A DNA stretch of 64,000 nucleotides from Kushneria pakistanensis (GCF_014652795.1 NZ_BMZM01000003.1:496001-560000); one strand, 5' to 3'. Counted from the first letter of the stretch, positions 37,355 through 47,183 are shown. Notes: generated from the letters alone by a model not told the origin. A program made the numbers and translations.

Positions 37355-37431
37355 TGGCGCCCCCAGCACGATTCGAACGTGCGACCTTCCCCTTAGGAGG
37401 GGGACGCTCTATCCAGCTGAGCTATGGGGGC
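37355..37431 (-). tRNA. tRNA-Arg (anticodon CCT)
   Basis: 77 nt on the minus strand. Seven-pair acceptor GCCCCCA/TGGGGGC, D-arm GCTC-AGCTGGATA-GAGC, anticodon arm TCCCC-CTCCTAA-GGGGA with anticodon CCT (reads AGG), T-arm GCACG-TTCGAAT-CGTGC, encoded CCA. The fold is complete. tRNA-Arg genes are common integration sites; no matching att fragment was found in the window. Confidence 0.97.
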
Positions 37432-37505
37432 GAAGCGGGCGCCATTATAGGGATTTCACGCGTATAGTGAAACCCTGACGCATCAACGCCTGCAATCGAG
37501 CCCGC

Positions 37506-38276
37506 ATGAAAGAACGCATCACGACGGACCGTCACTTCAACGGCATGGCCGAGAAGTTCGAAACCTCCCTGTATAACCACTCCCGCGGTCGGCTGCGTCT
37601 GGCGCTTCTGACACGTGCCATCGAGTCCTCCATTCCGTTGACAGGGCAGCCCCTGGTGGATGTCGGGGCAGGGCTGGGGCAGATGGCGCAATGGGCGAGT
37701 GAGCGCGGCCATCCGGTGACGCTGCTGGAGCCAGCCGAGGACATGCTCGCCGCTGCACGCGAGCGCCTTTCAGGCCGTGATGCCCGCTTTTATCAGCGCG
37801 ATCTGCAGAGTCTGCCCGATATTGCGCCCGGACCCTGGCCGCTGATGTTCTGCCACGCGGTGCTGGAATGGCTGATCGACCCCAGAGCGGCCATCGATCT
37901 GCTGGCCGAGCAGATGGCACCAAACGGTTGGCTGTCGCTGATGGTGTTCAACGAGGATGCGCTGCGCTTTTCCAACGTGGTGAAGGGCAATCTGCAGAAG
38001 GTGCTGGATGATCAGCTGGCCGGCTTTGGCAAGCGCAAGCGCCTGACCCCGATTTCGCCACTGCGCCATGACGATGTGGTGCGCTGGCTTGAAGATGCGG
38101 GGCTGGAGGTTCGCGCCGTCACGGGTATTCGTGTGTTCCACGACTACCTACGTGAGCGCGATCCGGATGAGGCCACGCTTGAGAGGCTGTTCGAGCTGGA
38201 GCACCGCTATTGCCAGCAGGAGCCCTACTGGCGGCTGGGCCGCTATCTTCATTACAGCGTTTACCGCCCGAGCTGA
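37506..38276 (+). CDS. cmoM: tRNA 5-carboxymethoxyuridine methyltransferase
   Basis: SAM-dependent methylation of cmo5U34 to the methyl ester mcmo5U34 in certain tRNAs. It is a class I methyltransferase of 256 residues with the family opening DRHFNGMAEKFETSLYNHSRGRLRL, SAM motif I VDVGAGLGQMAQWA, acidic motif II LLEPAEDML, and FCHAVLEWL. The C-terminal RYCQQEPYWRLGRYLH is characteristic of CmoM/SmtA. cmoA and cmoB, which make the substrate, lie 13 kb away in the same window. Confidence 0.9.
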   Translation: MKERITTDRHFNGMAEKFETSLYNHSRGRLRLALLTRAIESSIPLTGQPLVDVGAGLGQMAQWASERGHPVTLLEPAEDMLAAARERLSGRDARFYQRDLQSLPDIAPGPWPLMFCHAVLEWLIDPRAAIDLLAEQMAPNGWLSLMVFNEDALRFSNVVKGNLQKVLDDQLAGFGKRKRLTPISPLRHDDVVRWLEDAGLEVRAVTGIRVFHDYLRERDPDEATLERLFELEHRYCQQEPYWRLGRYLHYSVYRPS

Positions 38277-38387
38277 TATTCTTCATCTCATTCGAGGTGC
38301 GTTCCGGGGATACCCGTGAATATACCGTTATCTTTATGGGTCTGTCACAGGACAGGCCGATCACTATTTGAGTAGAGCAGGGGATTC

Positions 38388-39362
38388 ATGAGTTTTTCCA
38401 CGCCGATGGGGCAGTTGCTGGATCGACAGTCACCCGCAATCAGGGAAGGAGAGTGGCTGATTGCGCCGCCGCTGGATGAAGGGCTTTTGAACGGTGCAAG
38501 ACAGCGTATCTGGAGTCTGGATCATCTGATTGCCGAGGTCTGGCGCAAACACGGTCATGAGGTGGTTGAAGGACTGACCCCGCCGGAGAACATGAACGCT
38601 GCCCTGCTGTTCTGGCCCAAGACCATGGATCTGGGCCGCTGGTGGATTGATCAGATCAATGCCCACTGTGCCCCGGGCAGTACGCTGCGCGTCGTGGGGG
38701 AGCATCATGGCGGCGGCAAGCGGGTGCCCGGCGAGCTGGAAGCGCGCGGCATGTCGTATCAGCGTCTGGATAACGCGCGGCGCTGTTCGCTGTATCAGAC
38801 GACCACCGTGGCGGGTGAAGCGGGAGAGCACTGGTCACGGTTCGAGGCGCTTGATCTTGCGCTGGTCAGTCACCCGGGGATTTTCGGGCATGGGCGACTG
38901 GATGACGGTACCGGCATGCTGCTGGAAGTGCTGCCGACGCTGGAAGGCCGCGTGATCGATGCAGGCTGTGGCGATGGCGTGATCAGCGCCTGGCTGGCGC
39001 GTCAGGGCGCCGAGGTGACCGCGGTGGATATCAATCATCTGGCACTGGAGGCCACCCGGCGCACGCTTGAGGCCAATGATCTAAAGGGCGAGGTATTGCC
39101 CAGCGATATGCTGGAGGCCGTAGAGGGCCAGTTTGACGCCATCATCAGCAATCCGGCCTTTCATCAGGAGCGCCATGTGTCGATTGACCCGGCCCGCAAA
39201 CTGATCGAACAGGCCAGCAAGAAGCTTGCGCCGAAGGGCGCGCTCTATCTGGTGGCCAACAGCTTCCTGCCCTACATGGATCTGATGAAAAAGCACTTTG
39301 GCCGTGTGGAAGTGCTCAAGGAAACCAGTCGCTTCCGGGTCTATCGCGCAAGCCGACGTTGA
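38388..39362 (+). CDS. rsmC: 16S rRNA m2G1207 methyltransferase RsmC-like
   Basis: Two-domain SAM methyltransferase, 324 residues. A degenerate N-terminal methyltransferase-like domain (~1-160) is followed by VSHPGIFGHGRLDDGTGMLLEVLP, the family hinge, SAM motif I VIDAGCGDGVISAWLA and the catalytic NPPF-type tetrapeptide as NPAFHQE (Ala in place of the second Pro). Paralogue RlmG has a similar layout, but length and hinge favour RsmC. AGGGG precedes ATG 38388. It converges on greB with a 15-bp gap. Confidence 0.85.
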   Translation: MSFSTPMGQLLDRQSPAIREGEWLIAPPLDEGLLNGARQRIWSLDHLIAEVWRKHGHEVVEGLTPPENMNAALLFWPKTMDLGRWWIDQINAHCAPGSTLRVVGEHHGGGKRVPGELEARGMSYQRLDNARRCSLYQTTTVAGEAGEHWSRFEALDLALVSHPGIFGHGRLDDGTGMLLEVLPTLEGRVIDAGCGDGVISAWLARQGAEVTAVDINHLALEATRRTLEANDLKGEVLPSDMLEAVEGQFDAIISNPAFHQERHVSIDPARKLIEQASKKLAPKGALYLVANSFLPYMDLMKKHFGRVEVLKETSRFRVYRASRR

Positions 39363-39377
39363 GGGCTGCAGGCCGCG

Positions 39378-39896
39378 CTAACGTTCGGCGTAATCGATCT
39401 CGGTGATGATCCAGGTGGTTTCCCCGCCCGGGGCATCCACGGTCACTTCGGCGTCCAGCGGCTTGCCGAGCAGGGCGCGCGCCAGGGGCGCATCCACGCT
39501 GATCCAGCGCTTTTTATTGTCGGTCTCATCGGGGCCGACAATGCGCAGGCGCATCTCTTCGCCGTTTTCATCTTCCAGCGTCACCCAGGCACTGAAAAAG
39601 ACCTTGTCGCGGTCGGCCGGCAGGCGATCAACCACGGTCAGGGCGTCCAGGCGCTTTTGCAGATAGGCGATCCGGGCGATGGTGCCGTTCAGGGCCTTCT
39701 TGTTGTAGGTGTAGTCGGCGTTTTCACTGCGATCGCCCTGGGCGGCGGCTTCGCCGGTCTTGCGTGACTGTTCCGGACGGCGTACGCGTACCAGATGATC
39801 GAGAAGGCCCTTCATCGAGGCGTACCCTTCCGGCGTGATCAGGTCGGTCTTTTTTTCCTGCCGCGGATCCTTGGCCGGATCGCGCCAGCGGGTCAT
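39378..39896 (-). CDS. greB: Transcription elongation factor GreB
   Basis: Binds RNA polymerase's secondary channel and stimulates cleavage of backtracked RNA. It has the GreA/B N-terminal coiled coil (ITPEGYASMKGLLDHLVRVRRPE, GDRSENADYTYNKK with the acidic tip) and a C-terminal FKBP-like domain with the SPLA-like SVDAPLARALLGKPLDAEV. ATG 39896 is supported by AAAGGAC; 172 residues. An in-frame ATG at 39911 lacks a ribosome site. Confidence 0.93.
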   Translation of the reverse strand: MTRWRDPAKDPRQEKKTDLITPEGYASMKGLLDHLVRVRRPEQSRKTGEAAAQGDRSENADYTYNKKALNGTIARIAYLQKRLDALTVVDRLPADRDKVFFSAWVTLEDENGEEMRLRIVGPDETDNKKRWISVDAPLARALLGKPLDAEVTVDAPGGETTWIITEIDYAER

Positions 39897-40126
39897 GTTG
39901 CGTCCTTTCATGCAGGTTATGGCCGTATGACAATGGGGCGATTACCATAATCGTCTGGTGTTGTGCTGCCAAGGCTGCCGCCCGGCGCAGTCTTGAAAGT
40001 AACGGGTGCGGCACCCATAAATGTATTCACACTTCTTCATGATCTGCTCCAACCTGTACTCCCGTGACTGAATACTGCTCGGCGTCATCGATCGCCGGCA
40101 GTGCTTGCGTATTTCAAGGAAAGCCG

Positions 40127-40756
40127 ATGACAAGCCATGACAGGACGCCGCTGCCGCGCTTTGATCAGCAGGACGTCGAGCACATTGAAGACGAGCCGCT
40201 GCATCGCGGATTTTTCAATCTTGATCGCATCAACGTGCGTTATCGCCAGTATCAGGGTGGCTGGAGCGAGACCATTCAGCGTGAGGTGTTTCGCCACCAC
40301 GACGCCGTGGGCGTTCTGCTCTACGACGTGGAACGTGATGCCGTCGTGCTGGTCGAACAGTTTCGCGCCGGGGCCATGGGGCGAGCGTTCAGTCCCTGGC
40401 TGCTGGAGCCGGCTGCCGGTCTGATTGATTCAGACGAGTCACCGGAAGAGGTCGCCCGCCGTGAAGTACAGGAAGAGACGGGATGCGAGGCCGAACAGCT
40501 GATCGAAATGCATCGCTACTTCCCCAGCCCTGGTGCCTGTGATGAGTACATTACGCTTTACTGTGCGCTGGTGGATTCAGGTGACGTGGGTGGCATACAC
40601 GGGCTTGAAGAGGAGCACGAGGACATCATGGTGCGTGTGTTACCCTTTCGTGACGTCTGGGGAATGCTGGAAGACGGCACCATCAACAATGCCATGTCAC
40701 TGATCGCGCTGTACTGGCTGGCTCGTGAACGCCCGGCCCTCAGAGCAAGGAGATAG
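40127..40756 (+). CDS. nudF: ADP-ribose pyrophosphatase
   Basis: Nudix hydrolase splitting ADP-ribose to AMP and ribose-5-phosphate. The Nudix box runs from Gly of AGLIDSDES to REVQEETG with the exact GX5EX7REUXEEXGU spacing. The region just before (RAGAMGRAFSPWLLEPAAG) and YFPSPGACDEYITLY after are NudF-type. ATG 40127 (209 residues) has AAGGAAA upstream; an earlier in-frame ATG at 40064 adds a poor leader. First of the nudF-yqiB-cpdA group. Confidence 0.93.
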   Translation: MTSHDRTPLPRFDQQDVEHIEDEPLHRGFFNLDRINVRYRQYQGGWSETIQREVFRHHDAVGVLLYDVERDAVVLVEQFRAGAMGRAFSPWLLEPAAGLIDSDESPEEVARREVQEETGCEAEQLIEMHRYFPSPGACDEYITLYCALVDSGDVGGIHGLEEEHEDIMVRVLPFRDVWGMLEDGTINNAMSLIALYWLARERPALRARR

Positions 40757-40760
40757 TCAT

Positions 40761-41210
40761 TTGAGTAGACGAACCGCTTACGTCACCGATCTCAGGACGC
40801 TGCAGGCCGAGTGTACGGCCAACTTCGTGCGCCTTGACCGGCTGCTGGGCGACACCGTGGCCGGCGAGAAGGTTGAGCTGCCGCTGGCAAGCCATACCAC
40901 TCGTTTTGGAACGCTGCATCTTGAGGTCGTCGAGCGTGCGCCCTACACGACCATCGTGCGTGTTTTTCAAAGCGGCGTGCTCGATGACATGATCGATGCC
41001 CCGCGCATGGTGGTGCATCTCTATCACGACGTGCAGATGGCAGAAGTGACCGACTTTCAGCGCAAGCGTCACTTTGAAGGGCGCTACCGCTACCCCAACG
41101 CCCATATGCACCAGCCCGACGAGAAGCTTCAGCTCAATCGCTTTCTGGGCGAGTGGCTGGAACATGGTCTGGCCCATGGTCACGATACCCGCGTCTTTGA
41201 AACACCCTGA
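40761..41210 (+). CDS. yqiB: DUF1249 protein YqiB-like
   Basis: 149-residue cytoplasmic protein of unknown function, recognised by RRTAYVTDLRTLQAECTANF, RFGTLHLEVVERAPYTTIVRV and the end FLGEWLEHGLAHG. It starts at TTG 40761, seven bases after AAGGAGA and four after the nudF stop; a longer frame overlapping nudF is unlikely. Its fixed place between nudF and cpdA in gammaproteobacteria supports the call. Confidence 0.88.
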   Translation: MSRRTAYVTDLRTLQAECTANFVRLDRLLGDTVAGEKVELPLASHTTRFGTLHLEVVERAPYTTIVRVFQSGVLDDMIDAPRMVVHLYHDVQMAEVTDFQRKRHFEGRYRYPNAHMHQPDEKLQLNRFLGEWLEHGLAHGHDTRVFETP

Positions 41211-41325
41211 ACCACGCCGCGTTCATGGGTCATTGCCGCCTTTTTAGCCCCGCGTCATTTCTGTCTGCCACACTCTTTTAGCTCGCCGCCCTGTTGCGGT
41301 CATGTTTCGTTGTCAGGAGAGCGCC

Positions 41326-42069
41326 ATGCTGCTGATTCAGCTATCGGATAGCCATCTGAAGGCTGATCCCGCCGGGTTGTATCGAGACGTTGATGTACAG
41401 GCGCGCCTGAGCGCAATGCTGGCCAGTGTTTCCCGCCATCAGCCGGACCTGGTAGTGTTCAGTGGCGATGTCAGCGATGACGGTTCAATCGCCTCCTATC
41501 AGCGGGTAGCCAAACAGCTGGACGCACTTGGCTGCCCCTGGGTGTGGCTGCCCGGCAACCATGATCACCCGGCCACCATGGCCGACGTTCGCCCCCTGAA
41601 AACGGTCATCCATCTCGACGGCTGGCAGATCATTCTGCTTGATAGCTGGATCGACGGTGAGGAAGGCGGCCGGCTGGGGGAGGAGCAGCTAGCGCGGCTT
41701 GAAACGCAGCTGGCAGATGATGCCTCGCCGGCACTGATTGTGCTGCATCATCCGCCCGTCACCGTGGACGCCGCCTGGATGAACGAGATCGGTCTTGAAG
41801 ACCGTGAAACCTTCTGGGCAAGACTTGATCGATACGATCATGTTCATGCCGTTTTGTGTGGCCACATTCATCATGAGATGACCTGTCTGCATGACAATGT
41901 GCCGGTCATGTCGGTGCCGGCTATCGCGGCGCAGTTCGTACCCGATAGCCCCGATTTTGCCGTCGATAGCCACGCGCCAGGCGGTTTTCGCCTGGTACGG
42001 CTGTCAATTGACGAGGCGCAACGGCCTCGTTTATCGACCCGCGTTGAGTATCTTTTGAGCAAGGTATGA
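41326..42069 (+). CDS. cpdA: 3',5'-cyclic-AMP phosphodiesterase
   Basis: Binuclear metallophosphoesterase lowering cAMP. Motifs in order: QLSDSHL (DxH), VVFSGDVSDDG (GDxxD), WLPGNHDHP (GNHD), VLHHPP (H), and CGHIHHE (GHxH), all intact. 247 residues from ATG 41326 with CAGGAG upstream. In many relatives the next genes are yqiA and parE; here those are 12 kb away. Confidence 0.93.
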   Translation: MLLIQLSDSHLKADPAGLYRDVDVQARLSAMLASVSRHQPDLVVFSGDVSDDGSIASYQRVAKQLDALGCPWVWLPGNHDHPATMADVRPLKTVIHLDGWQIILLDSWIDGEEGGRLGEEQLARLETQLADDASPALIVLHHPPVTVDAAWMNEIGLEDRETFWARLDRYDHVHAVLCGHIHHEMTCLHDNVPVMSVPAIAAQFVPDSPDFAVDSHAPGGFRLVRLSIDEAQRPRLSTRVEYLLSKV

Positions 42070-42105
42070 GAAAGGCGATCCATTAATGGGTAGCTTTTAT
42101 AGCGT

Positions 42106-42143
42106 TAACGTCTAAAGGAAGAAAAGTTGATTCTTTGACGTTA
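42106..42143. promoter_or_regulatory. Inverted repeat upstream of cysD
   Basis: TAACGTC (42106-42112) and GACGTTA (42137-42143). A third related element CTAACGTGA lies at about 42158. Candidate site for a sulfur-assimilation regulator such as CysB, by position only. Confidence 0.3.
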
Positions 42144-42269
42144 TGAAAACCGCTCGCTAACGTGAGCGCATCATTATTTGCTCGTGACGTTTTTCTATCG
42201 CGAGACACCCCGTTTATAGCGTCATCGCCATCCGGCGATGGCGTTTGGTCATGAGAGGTTGTGACACGC

Positions 42270-43181
42270 ATGCTTTCTCCCGAGCGGCAAACACATCTGA
42301 AACAGCTCGAAGCCGAGTCGATTCATATCATTCGCGAGGTGGCGGCCGAGTTTCGCAACCCCGTCATGCTCTATTCGATCGGCAAGGACTCCTCGGTCAT
42401 GCTGCATCTGGCGCGCAAGGCGTTCTATCCCGGTACGCCGCCGTTCCCGCTGATGCACGTCAATACCACGTGGAAATTCCACGAGATGATTGAGTTTCGT
42501 GATCGCATGGCGGCCGAGACCGGCATGGAGCTGATCGAGCACATCAACGAGGAAGGCCGTGAAGCGGGGATCAACCCCTTTGATCACGGCAGTTCCAAGT
42601 ACACCGATATCATGAAGACCCAGTCGCTCAAGCAGGCGCTGGACAAGTATGGCTTCGATGCCGCCTTTGGCGGGGCGCGTCGCGATGAAGAGGCCTCGCG
42701 TGCCAAGGAACGCGTGTACTCCTTCCGCGATCAGTACCATCGCTGGGACCCGAAAAACCAGCGTCCGGAGCTGTGGAGCCTGTACAACGGCCACATCAAC
42801 AAGGGCGAGTCGATTCGCGTCTTTCCGCTCTCCAACTGGACCGAGCTGGATATCTGGCAGTACATCTATCTGGAATCGATCCCGATCGTGCCGCTGTACT
42901 ACTCCGCCAAACGTCCGGTGGTCGAGCGCGACGGCACGCTGATCATGGTCGATGACGAGCGCATGCCGCTCAATGAGGGCGAAGTGCCCGAAATGAAGTC
43001 CGTGCGGTTCAGGACGCTGGGCTGCTATCCGCTGACCGGGGCCGTAGAGTCCGAGGCGGCAACGCTGCCCGACATCATTCAGGAAATGCTCCTGACCCGT
43101 ACCAGTGAACGCTCCGGGCGCGCCATCGATCACGATCAGGCCGGCTCCATGGAACGCAAGAAACGCGAAGGTTACTTCTGA
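42270..43181 (+). CDS. cysD: Sulfate adenylyltransferase small subunit
   Basis: ATP sulfurylase catalytic subunit making adenosine 5'-phosphosulfate from sulfate and ATP. It has the PP-loop [13 protein letters not shown], the [16 protein letters not shown] stretch, [17 protein letters not shown] and the C-terminal [14 protein letters not shown]. 303 residues from ATG 42270; a GTG at 42261 is also in frame, with AGAGG too close to it. Seven bases before cysN. Confidence 0.95.
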   Translation: MLSPERQTHLKQLEAESIHIIREVAAEFRNPVMLYSIGKDSSVMLHLARKAFYPGTPPFPLMHVNTTWKFHEMIEFRDRMAAETGMELIEHINEEGREAGINPFDHGSSKYTDIMKTQSLKQALDKYGFDAAFGGARRDEEASRAKERVYSFRDQYHRWDPKNQRPELWSLYNGHINKGESIRVFPLSNWTELDIWQYIYLESIPIVPLYYSAKRPVVERDGTLIMVDDERMPLNEGEVPEMKSVRFRTLGCYPLTGAVESEAATLPDIIQEMLLTRTSERSGRAIDHDQAGSMERKKREGYF

Positions 43182-43188
43182 GGCGCAT

Positions 43189-44613
43189 ATGGCACACCAA
43201 TCATCCCTGATAGCCGAAAACATCGAGGCGTATCTCAAGGAGCATGAAGCCAAGGATCTGCTGCGCTTCATTACCTGTGGCAGCGTTGATGACGGCAAGT
43301 CGACCCTGATCGGACGACTGCTCCACGACTCGAAAATGATTTATGAAGATCAGCTGGCGGCGCTGACGCGGGACTCAAAGACCCGTGGCACGACCGGCGA
43401 GCGGGTGGATCTGGCGCTGCTGGTGGACGGGCTTCAGTCCGAGCGTGAGCAGGGCATCACCATCGATGTGGCCTACCGCTTTTTCTCGACCGACAAGCGC
43501 AAGTTCATCATTGCCGATACCCCCGGGCACGAGCAGTACACCCGCAACATGGCGACCGGTGCCTCCACGGCAAGCCTGGCGGTCATTCTGATCGATGCGC
43601 GTTACGGCGTGCAGGTGCAAACGCGTCGTCACAGCTTCATCGCGGATCTGCTGGGCATTCAGCATCTGGTCATCGCGGTCAACAAGATGGACCTGGTGGA
43701 CTACTCGCAGGAACGTTTTGAAGAGATCAAGCGCGAGTATCTGGGCTTTGCCGAGAACCTCAAGGCGCGTGATATCAGCTTTGTGCCGATGTCGGCGCTG
43801 GAAGGCGACAATGTCGTTAACCCGAGCGTCAACATGCCCTGGCATGACGGCGTGCCGCTGCTGGAACAGCTGGAGAACGTTGAGGTCTCGCGCGACCAGA
43901 ACCTGACGGATCTGCGCTTCCCGGTGCAGTATGTCAACCGGCCCAATCTGGATTTCCGCGGCTATGCCGGCACGCTGCAGGCGGGCGTCCTGCGTCCGGG
44001 CCAGCAGGTCAAGGTACTGCCGTCGAACAAGCTGTCCACGGTTGAGCGCATCGTGACCTTTGATGGCGATCTCGAGGCCGCCTGGCCCGGTCAGGCCATT
44101 ACCGTGACGCTGGCTGATGAAGTGGATATCTCACGCGGCGACTGGCTGGTGGCAGCCGATACCGAGCTGCCGATGTCCAATGCCTTCGTCGCCGACATTG
44201 TCTGGATGAACGAGCGCGAACTGACGCCCGGTCGTGGCTACGATTTCAAGCTGGCCACGCGCGATGTCAGCGGCCAGATCGATGCCATCGAGTATGGTAT
44301 TGATGTGAATACGCTTGAGCATCACGATGCCGAGCGCCTGGCGCTCAACGAGATCGGCCGCTGCCATGTCACGCTGACGCAGTCCGTGCCGGTGGATGCC
44401 TATGACACCAGTCCCGGTACCGGCAGCTTTATCGTGATTGACCGCCTGACCAATCTGACGGTCGGGGCCGGCATGATCCGCAAGGCAGCCGACAATACCC
44501 AGGGCAGCGGTGCTGTCGACTGGCAGGCCTTTGAGGTCGAGCTCAATGACCTGATCCGTCGCCACTTCCCGCACTGGGAAGCGAAGGACGTGCGCGACAT
44601 CTTCAAGCGCTGA
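43189..44613 (+). CDS. cysN: Sulfate adenylyltransferase GTPase subunit
   Basis: EF-Tu-like GTPase that drives CysD. 474 residues from ATG 43189, one fewer than E. coli CysN. Motifs: P-loop [43 protein letters not shown] and NKMDLVD. There is no C-terminal APS kinase (CysC) fusion, so APS kinase or reductase must be encoded elsewhere. GAGG before the ATG. A terminator follows 22 bp after the stop. Confidence 0.95.
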   Translation: MAHQSSLIAENIEAYLKEHEAKDLLRFITCGSVDDGKSTLIGRLLHDSKMIYEDQLAALTRDSKTRGTTGERVDLALLVDGLQSEREQGITIDVAYRFFSTDKRKFIIADTPGHEQYTRNMATGASTASLAVILIDARYGVQVQTRRHSFIADLLGIQHLVIAVNKMDLVDYSQERFEEIKREYLGFAENLKARDISFVPMSALEGDNVVNPSVNMPWHDGVPLLEQLENVEVSRDQNLTDLRFPVQYVNRPNLDFRGYAGTLQAGVLRPGQQVKVLPSNKLSTVERIVTFDGDLEAAWPGQAITVTLADEVDISRGDWLVAADTELPMSNAFVADIVWMNERELTPGRGYDFKLATRDVSGQIDAIEYGIDVNTLEHHDAERLALNEIGRCHVTLTQSVPVDAYDTSPGTGSFIVIDRLTNLTVGAGMIRKAADNTQGSGAVDWQAFEVELNDLIRRHFPHWEAKDVRDIFKR

Positions 44614-44635
44614 TCCCGCAGTCAGTGATCGATCC

Positions 44636-44662
44636 ACGCCCGGCCCTGTGCCGGGCGTTTTT
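44636..44662 (+). terminator. Rho-independent terminator of cysDN
   Basis: Stem ACGCCCGG / CCGGGCGT with a seven-base loop and five T. Confidence 0.9.
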
Positions 44663-44893
44663 ATGCCTGCCCTTGATGACACGCTGGTTTTTCTGGCGGT
44701 TTTCCCTGCACCCCTTTGAACACCATCGCCCTGAAGATAGGCCGATCATGGCTGCATCAAACCGTCATGTCCTTTCAATTGGTTGCATTACTTTACCCGG
44801 TTTGACCGTTCTGACATCCGGGCGACATCTCTTAAGCCAATAATCAGGAATCGGGGCAAGGGGCCCTGTTCGGATCAGCGAGGAAAACAAGAG

Positions 44894-47125
44894 ATGGCAC
44901 TCAACATATTGTTGACCAACGACGATGGCTACGAGGCACCCGGCATTCATTCACTGCATGAGGCCTTGAGCGCTGCCGGCCATAACGTCACGGTCGCCGC
45001 CCCCAGGGTCAACCAGAGCGCGCAGGGCAGTTCACTGGGCGGTGAGGAAGCGCTGTCATCCGATATTGAAGTGGCGCAGTACGATGACGCCGGCAATTAC
45101 TGGATCGATGGACGCCCTGTCGTGGCAGTGGATACCGCTCTGGACGCGTTGTTCGCCGACCGGGAGTTTGATCTGGTTATCTCGGGTACCAACAAGGGCG
45201 AGAACATTGGCACCAGCGAGAACATCTCCGGCACCGTCAATGGTGCCATGGCCGGCCTGAAGCACGGCCTTCCGGCGATCGCCGTATCGGCTGCCGCTGA
45301 TGAGGCCGGTGATGAAGGGTTCGTCAACGCAGCGGCCTACACCGTTGATCTGCTGCAGCGCCTTGAAGACCAGCAGCAGGCAGGACAGCCGCTGCTGCCG
45401 GAAGGCACCGGGCTCTCCGTCAATGTGCCGGAAGGCGATATCAACGGCGCCGTACTCACCGAGATTACCCGCAAGTCGAGCACCGAATTTCCCATTACCG
45501 AGAACGAAGACGGCACTTACGGCTCCCGGGCCATTGATCAGCAGAGCTCGGGCGGACTGTTCAATGAAGGCGATCAGTTTCTGGACGGTAACATTACCGT
45601 TTCCGCCATCGATGGCAATTGGGGCGCCAATGAAGCGGCGCGCAGTGCGCTGGAGGCCCGGCTGGAGACACTGCTTGCCGATGGCGTGGCGCCTGCCGGT
45701 GATCATGCGCCGCTCAATATCATGCTGGTCAACGATGGCGGTTATGAGGCGCAGGGGCTGACCACTACGCGCGAAGCACTGCTGGAGGCGGGTTACGACG
45801 TGACAGTGGTGGCGCCCACCGAGAGTCAGCAGGCGACCGGCAGTGCGCTGACGCTGGGCGGGTTTGAGGTGACCGAGTACGACGGTGGCTATCACGTGGA
45901 CGCCACGCCCAGTACCACGGTCTACACCGGGCTGGATGCGCTGTTGCTGGGCGCCAATCAGCCTGACCTGATCGTCTCCGGCGTTGATGACGGCGCCGGT
46001 GTGGGGTTGCAGGCCAGCAGCTCCGGCACGCTGGGGGCGGCCGTGGCCTCGGTGTTCAATTACGACATTCCGGCGATTGCCCTCTCGGCGGGCACCGATG
46101 ACAGCGGCGAGGTGCCGGACGGCCTGTATGAGACCAGTGCCGACTTTCTGGTGGAAGTGATCGGCGGCCTGCAGGCCACCCAGGCGGGCAATGGCAGCCA
46201 GTTGTTGCCAGAAGGCGAAGGGCTCAGCATCAATGTGCCGCTTGATGCCGATACGACTGATTTTGCCTTCACTCTGCCGGACGCAGCCAATGACGGTCAG
46301 CGTCACATCGTGGCTGACGGCGAGGGCGGTTATCACTATCAAATCGACGCGCCGGTCAATACCGATAATGAGTGGTCGGAAGGCACCCATTACAACCAGG
46401 GCGAGATCACCCTCACGCCCATTGATGGCAGCTATCAGGCCAGCGATGCGATCACGCTGGAAGTGGGCGATCTGCTGGGGATGGCGTATGGCCGGGTCAA
46501 TGACTGGTCAGCCGAGTCAGACGATGCTGACGTCATGCCGATGCCCGGCCATGAGGTGCCAGGCCATGAAGAGGACAGCGGCCTGTCGCTGATCGGCGGG
46601 CTCGAGGAGCTTTTTCAGGACGTCACTGCCGGCATCGGTCAGCTCGTGGCGCAGCTGGATGCGCAGACATCAAGCGGCTTCCACTCCCAGCACACCAGCC
46701 TTGAATGGAGCTCGGGACCTCAACACCATGCCATCAGCTTCAACGATGAGCAGTATCACCGCGACGCCATGAGTGAAGCCTTCTCCAGTCAGAGCGCGGA
46801 CTATAGCGCCGGCACCTTCGGGCACATGTTCGAGCAGAGCGGCTTTTCCGCCGTGCGTGACGCCTTTGGCCGAACGGACGGTCAGCAGTCGCATGATGTC
46901 TGGCACAGCGAGGTTTCCCCGTTCAGCAGTGGCGCCGCTCAGGCGTCTTTCCTGCAGGATGACATGCTGGCCGCATTCACGGGCGGTGACGATGCGATGT
47001 TTGATATACAGGCCGATATGACGGTGACGGCTGACATGACCAATGGCATTGATAGCCAGCCGATGACGGCCATGCTGACCGGCCTGAATGATCAGGCGCC
47101 GCCCATGGAATTTTTCGCTGTCTGA
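44894..47125 (+). CDS. Tandem SurE-domain protein with long acidic C-terminal tail
   Basis: 743 residues, no Cys, no signal peptide. Domain 1 (~1-265) is a SurE 5'/3'-nucleotidase fold with all metal ligands: NDDG (Asp10, Asp11), Ser42 and SGTNKGENIG (Asn100), plus SGTVNGAMAG. Domain 2 (~272-530) repeats the fold, but NDD is NDG (Gly282), the Ser position is Gln313 and the Asn position is Asp365 in SGVDDGAGVG, so it is probably inactive. Residues ~540-743 are a His/Asp/Ser-rich tail with no recognised domain, ending PPMEFFAV. Housekeeping SurE is a single ~250-residue domain encoded near pcm/rpoS. ATG 44894 follows GAGGAAAA. Possibly exported by type I secretion; function unknown. Confidence 0.85.
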   Translation: MALNILLTNDDGYEAPGIHSLHEALSAAGHNVTVAAPRVNQSAQGSSLGGEEALSSDIEVAQYDDAGNYWIDGRPVVAVDTALDALFADREFDLVISGTNKGENIGTSENISGTVNGAMAGLKHGLPAIAVSAAADEAGDEGFVNAAAYTVDLLQRLEDQQQAGQPLLPEGTGLSVNVPEGDINGAVLTEITRKSSTEFPITENEDGTYGSRAIDQQSSGGLFNEGDQFLDGNITVSAIDGNWGANEAARSALEARLETLLADGVAPAGDHAPLNIMLVNDGGYEAQGLTTTREALLEAGYDVTVVAPTESQQATGSALTLGGFEVTEYDGGYHVDATPSTTVYTGLDALLLGANQPDLIVSGVDDGAGVGLQASSSGTLGAAVASVFNYDIPAIALSAGTDDSGEVPDGLYETSADFLVEVIGGLQATQAGNGSQLLPEGEGLSINVPLDADTTDFAFTLPDAANDGQRHIVADGEGGYHYQIDAPVNTDNEWSEGTHYNQGEITLTPIDGSYQASDAITLEVGDLLGMAYGRVNDWSAESDDADVMPMPGHEVPGHEEDSGLSLIGGLEELFQDVTAGIGQLVAQLDAQTSSGFHSQHTSLEWSSGPQHHAISFNDEQYHRDAMSEAFSSQSADYSAGTFGHMFEQSGFSAVRDAFGRTDGQQSHDVWHSEVSPFSSGAAQASFLQDDMLAAFTGGDDAMFDIQADMTVTADMTNGIDSQPMTAMLTGLNDQAPPMEFFAV

Positions 47126-47150
47126 GAGCAGTTATCGCTGGTTTGATACC

Positions 47151-47183
47151 AAAACGCCTCGCAGAAGTTGCGAGGCGTTTTTT
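47151..47183 (+). terminator. Rho-independent terminator
   Basis: Stem AAAACGCCTCGCA / TGCGAGGCGTTTT with a five-base loop and six T, 25 bp after the tandem SurE gene. Confidence 0.93.

Noticed and set aside
37355-37431. tRNA-Arg as attachment site of the AT-rich block
   Set aside because: No second copy of the tRNA 3' end was found near 31.3 kb or 35.4 kb, no integrase is present, and conserved ypeA lies between.
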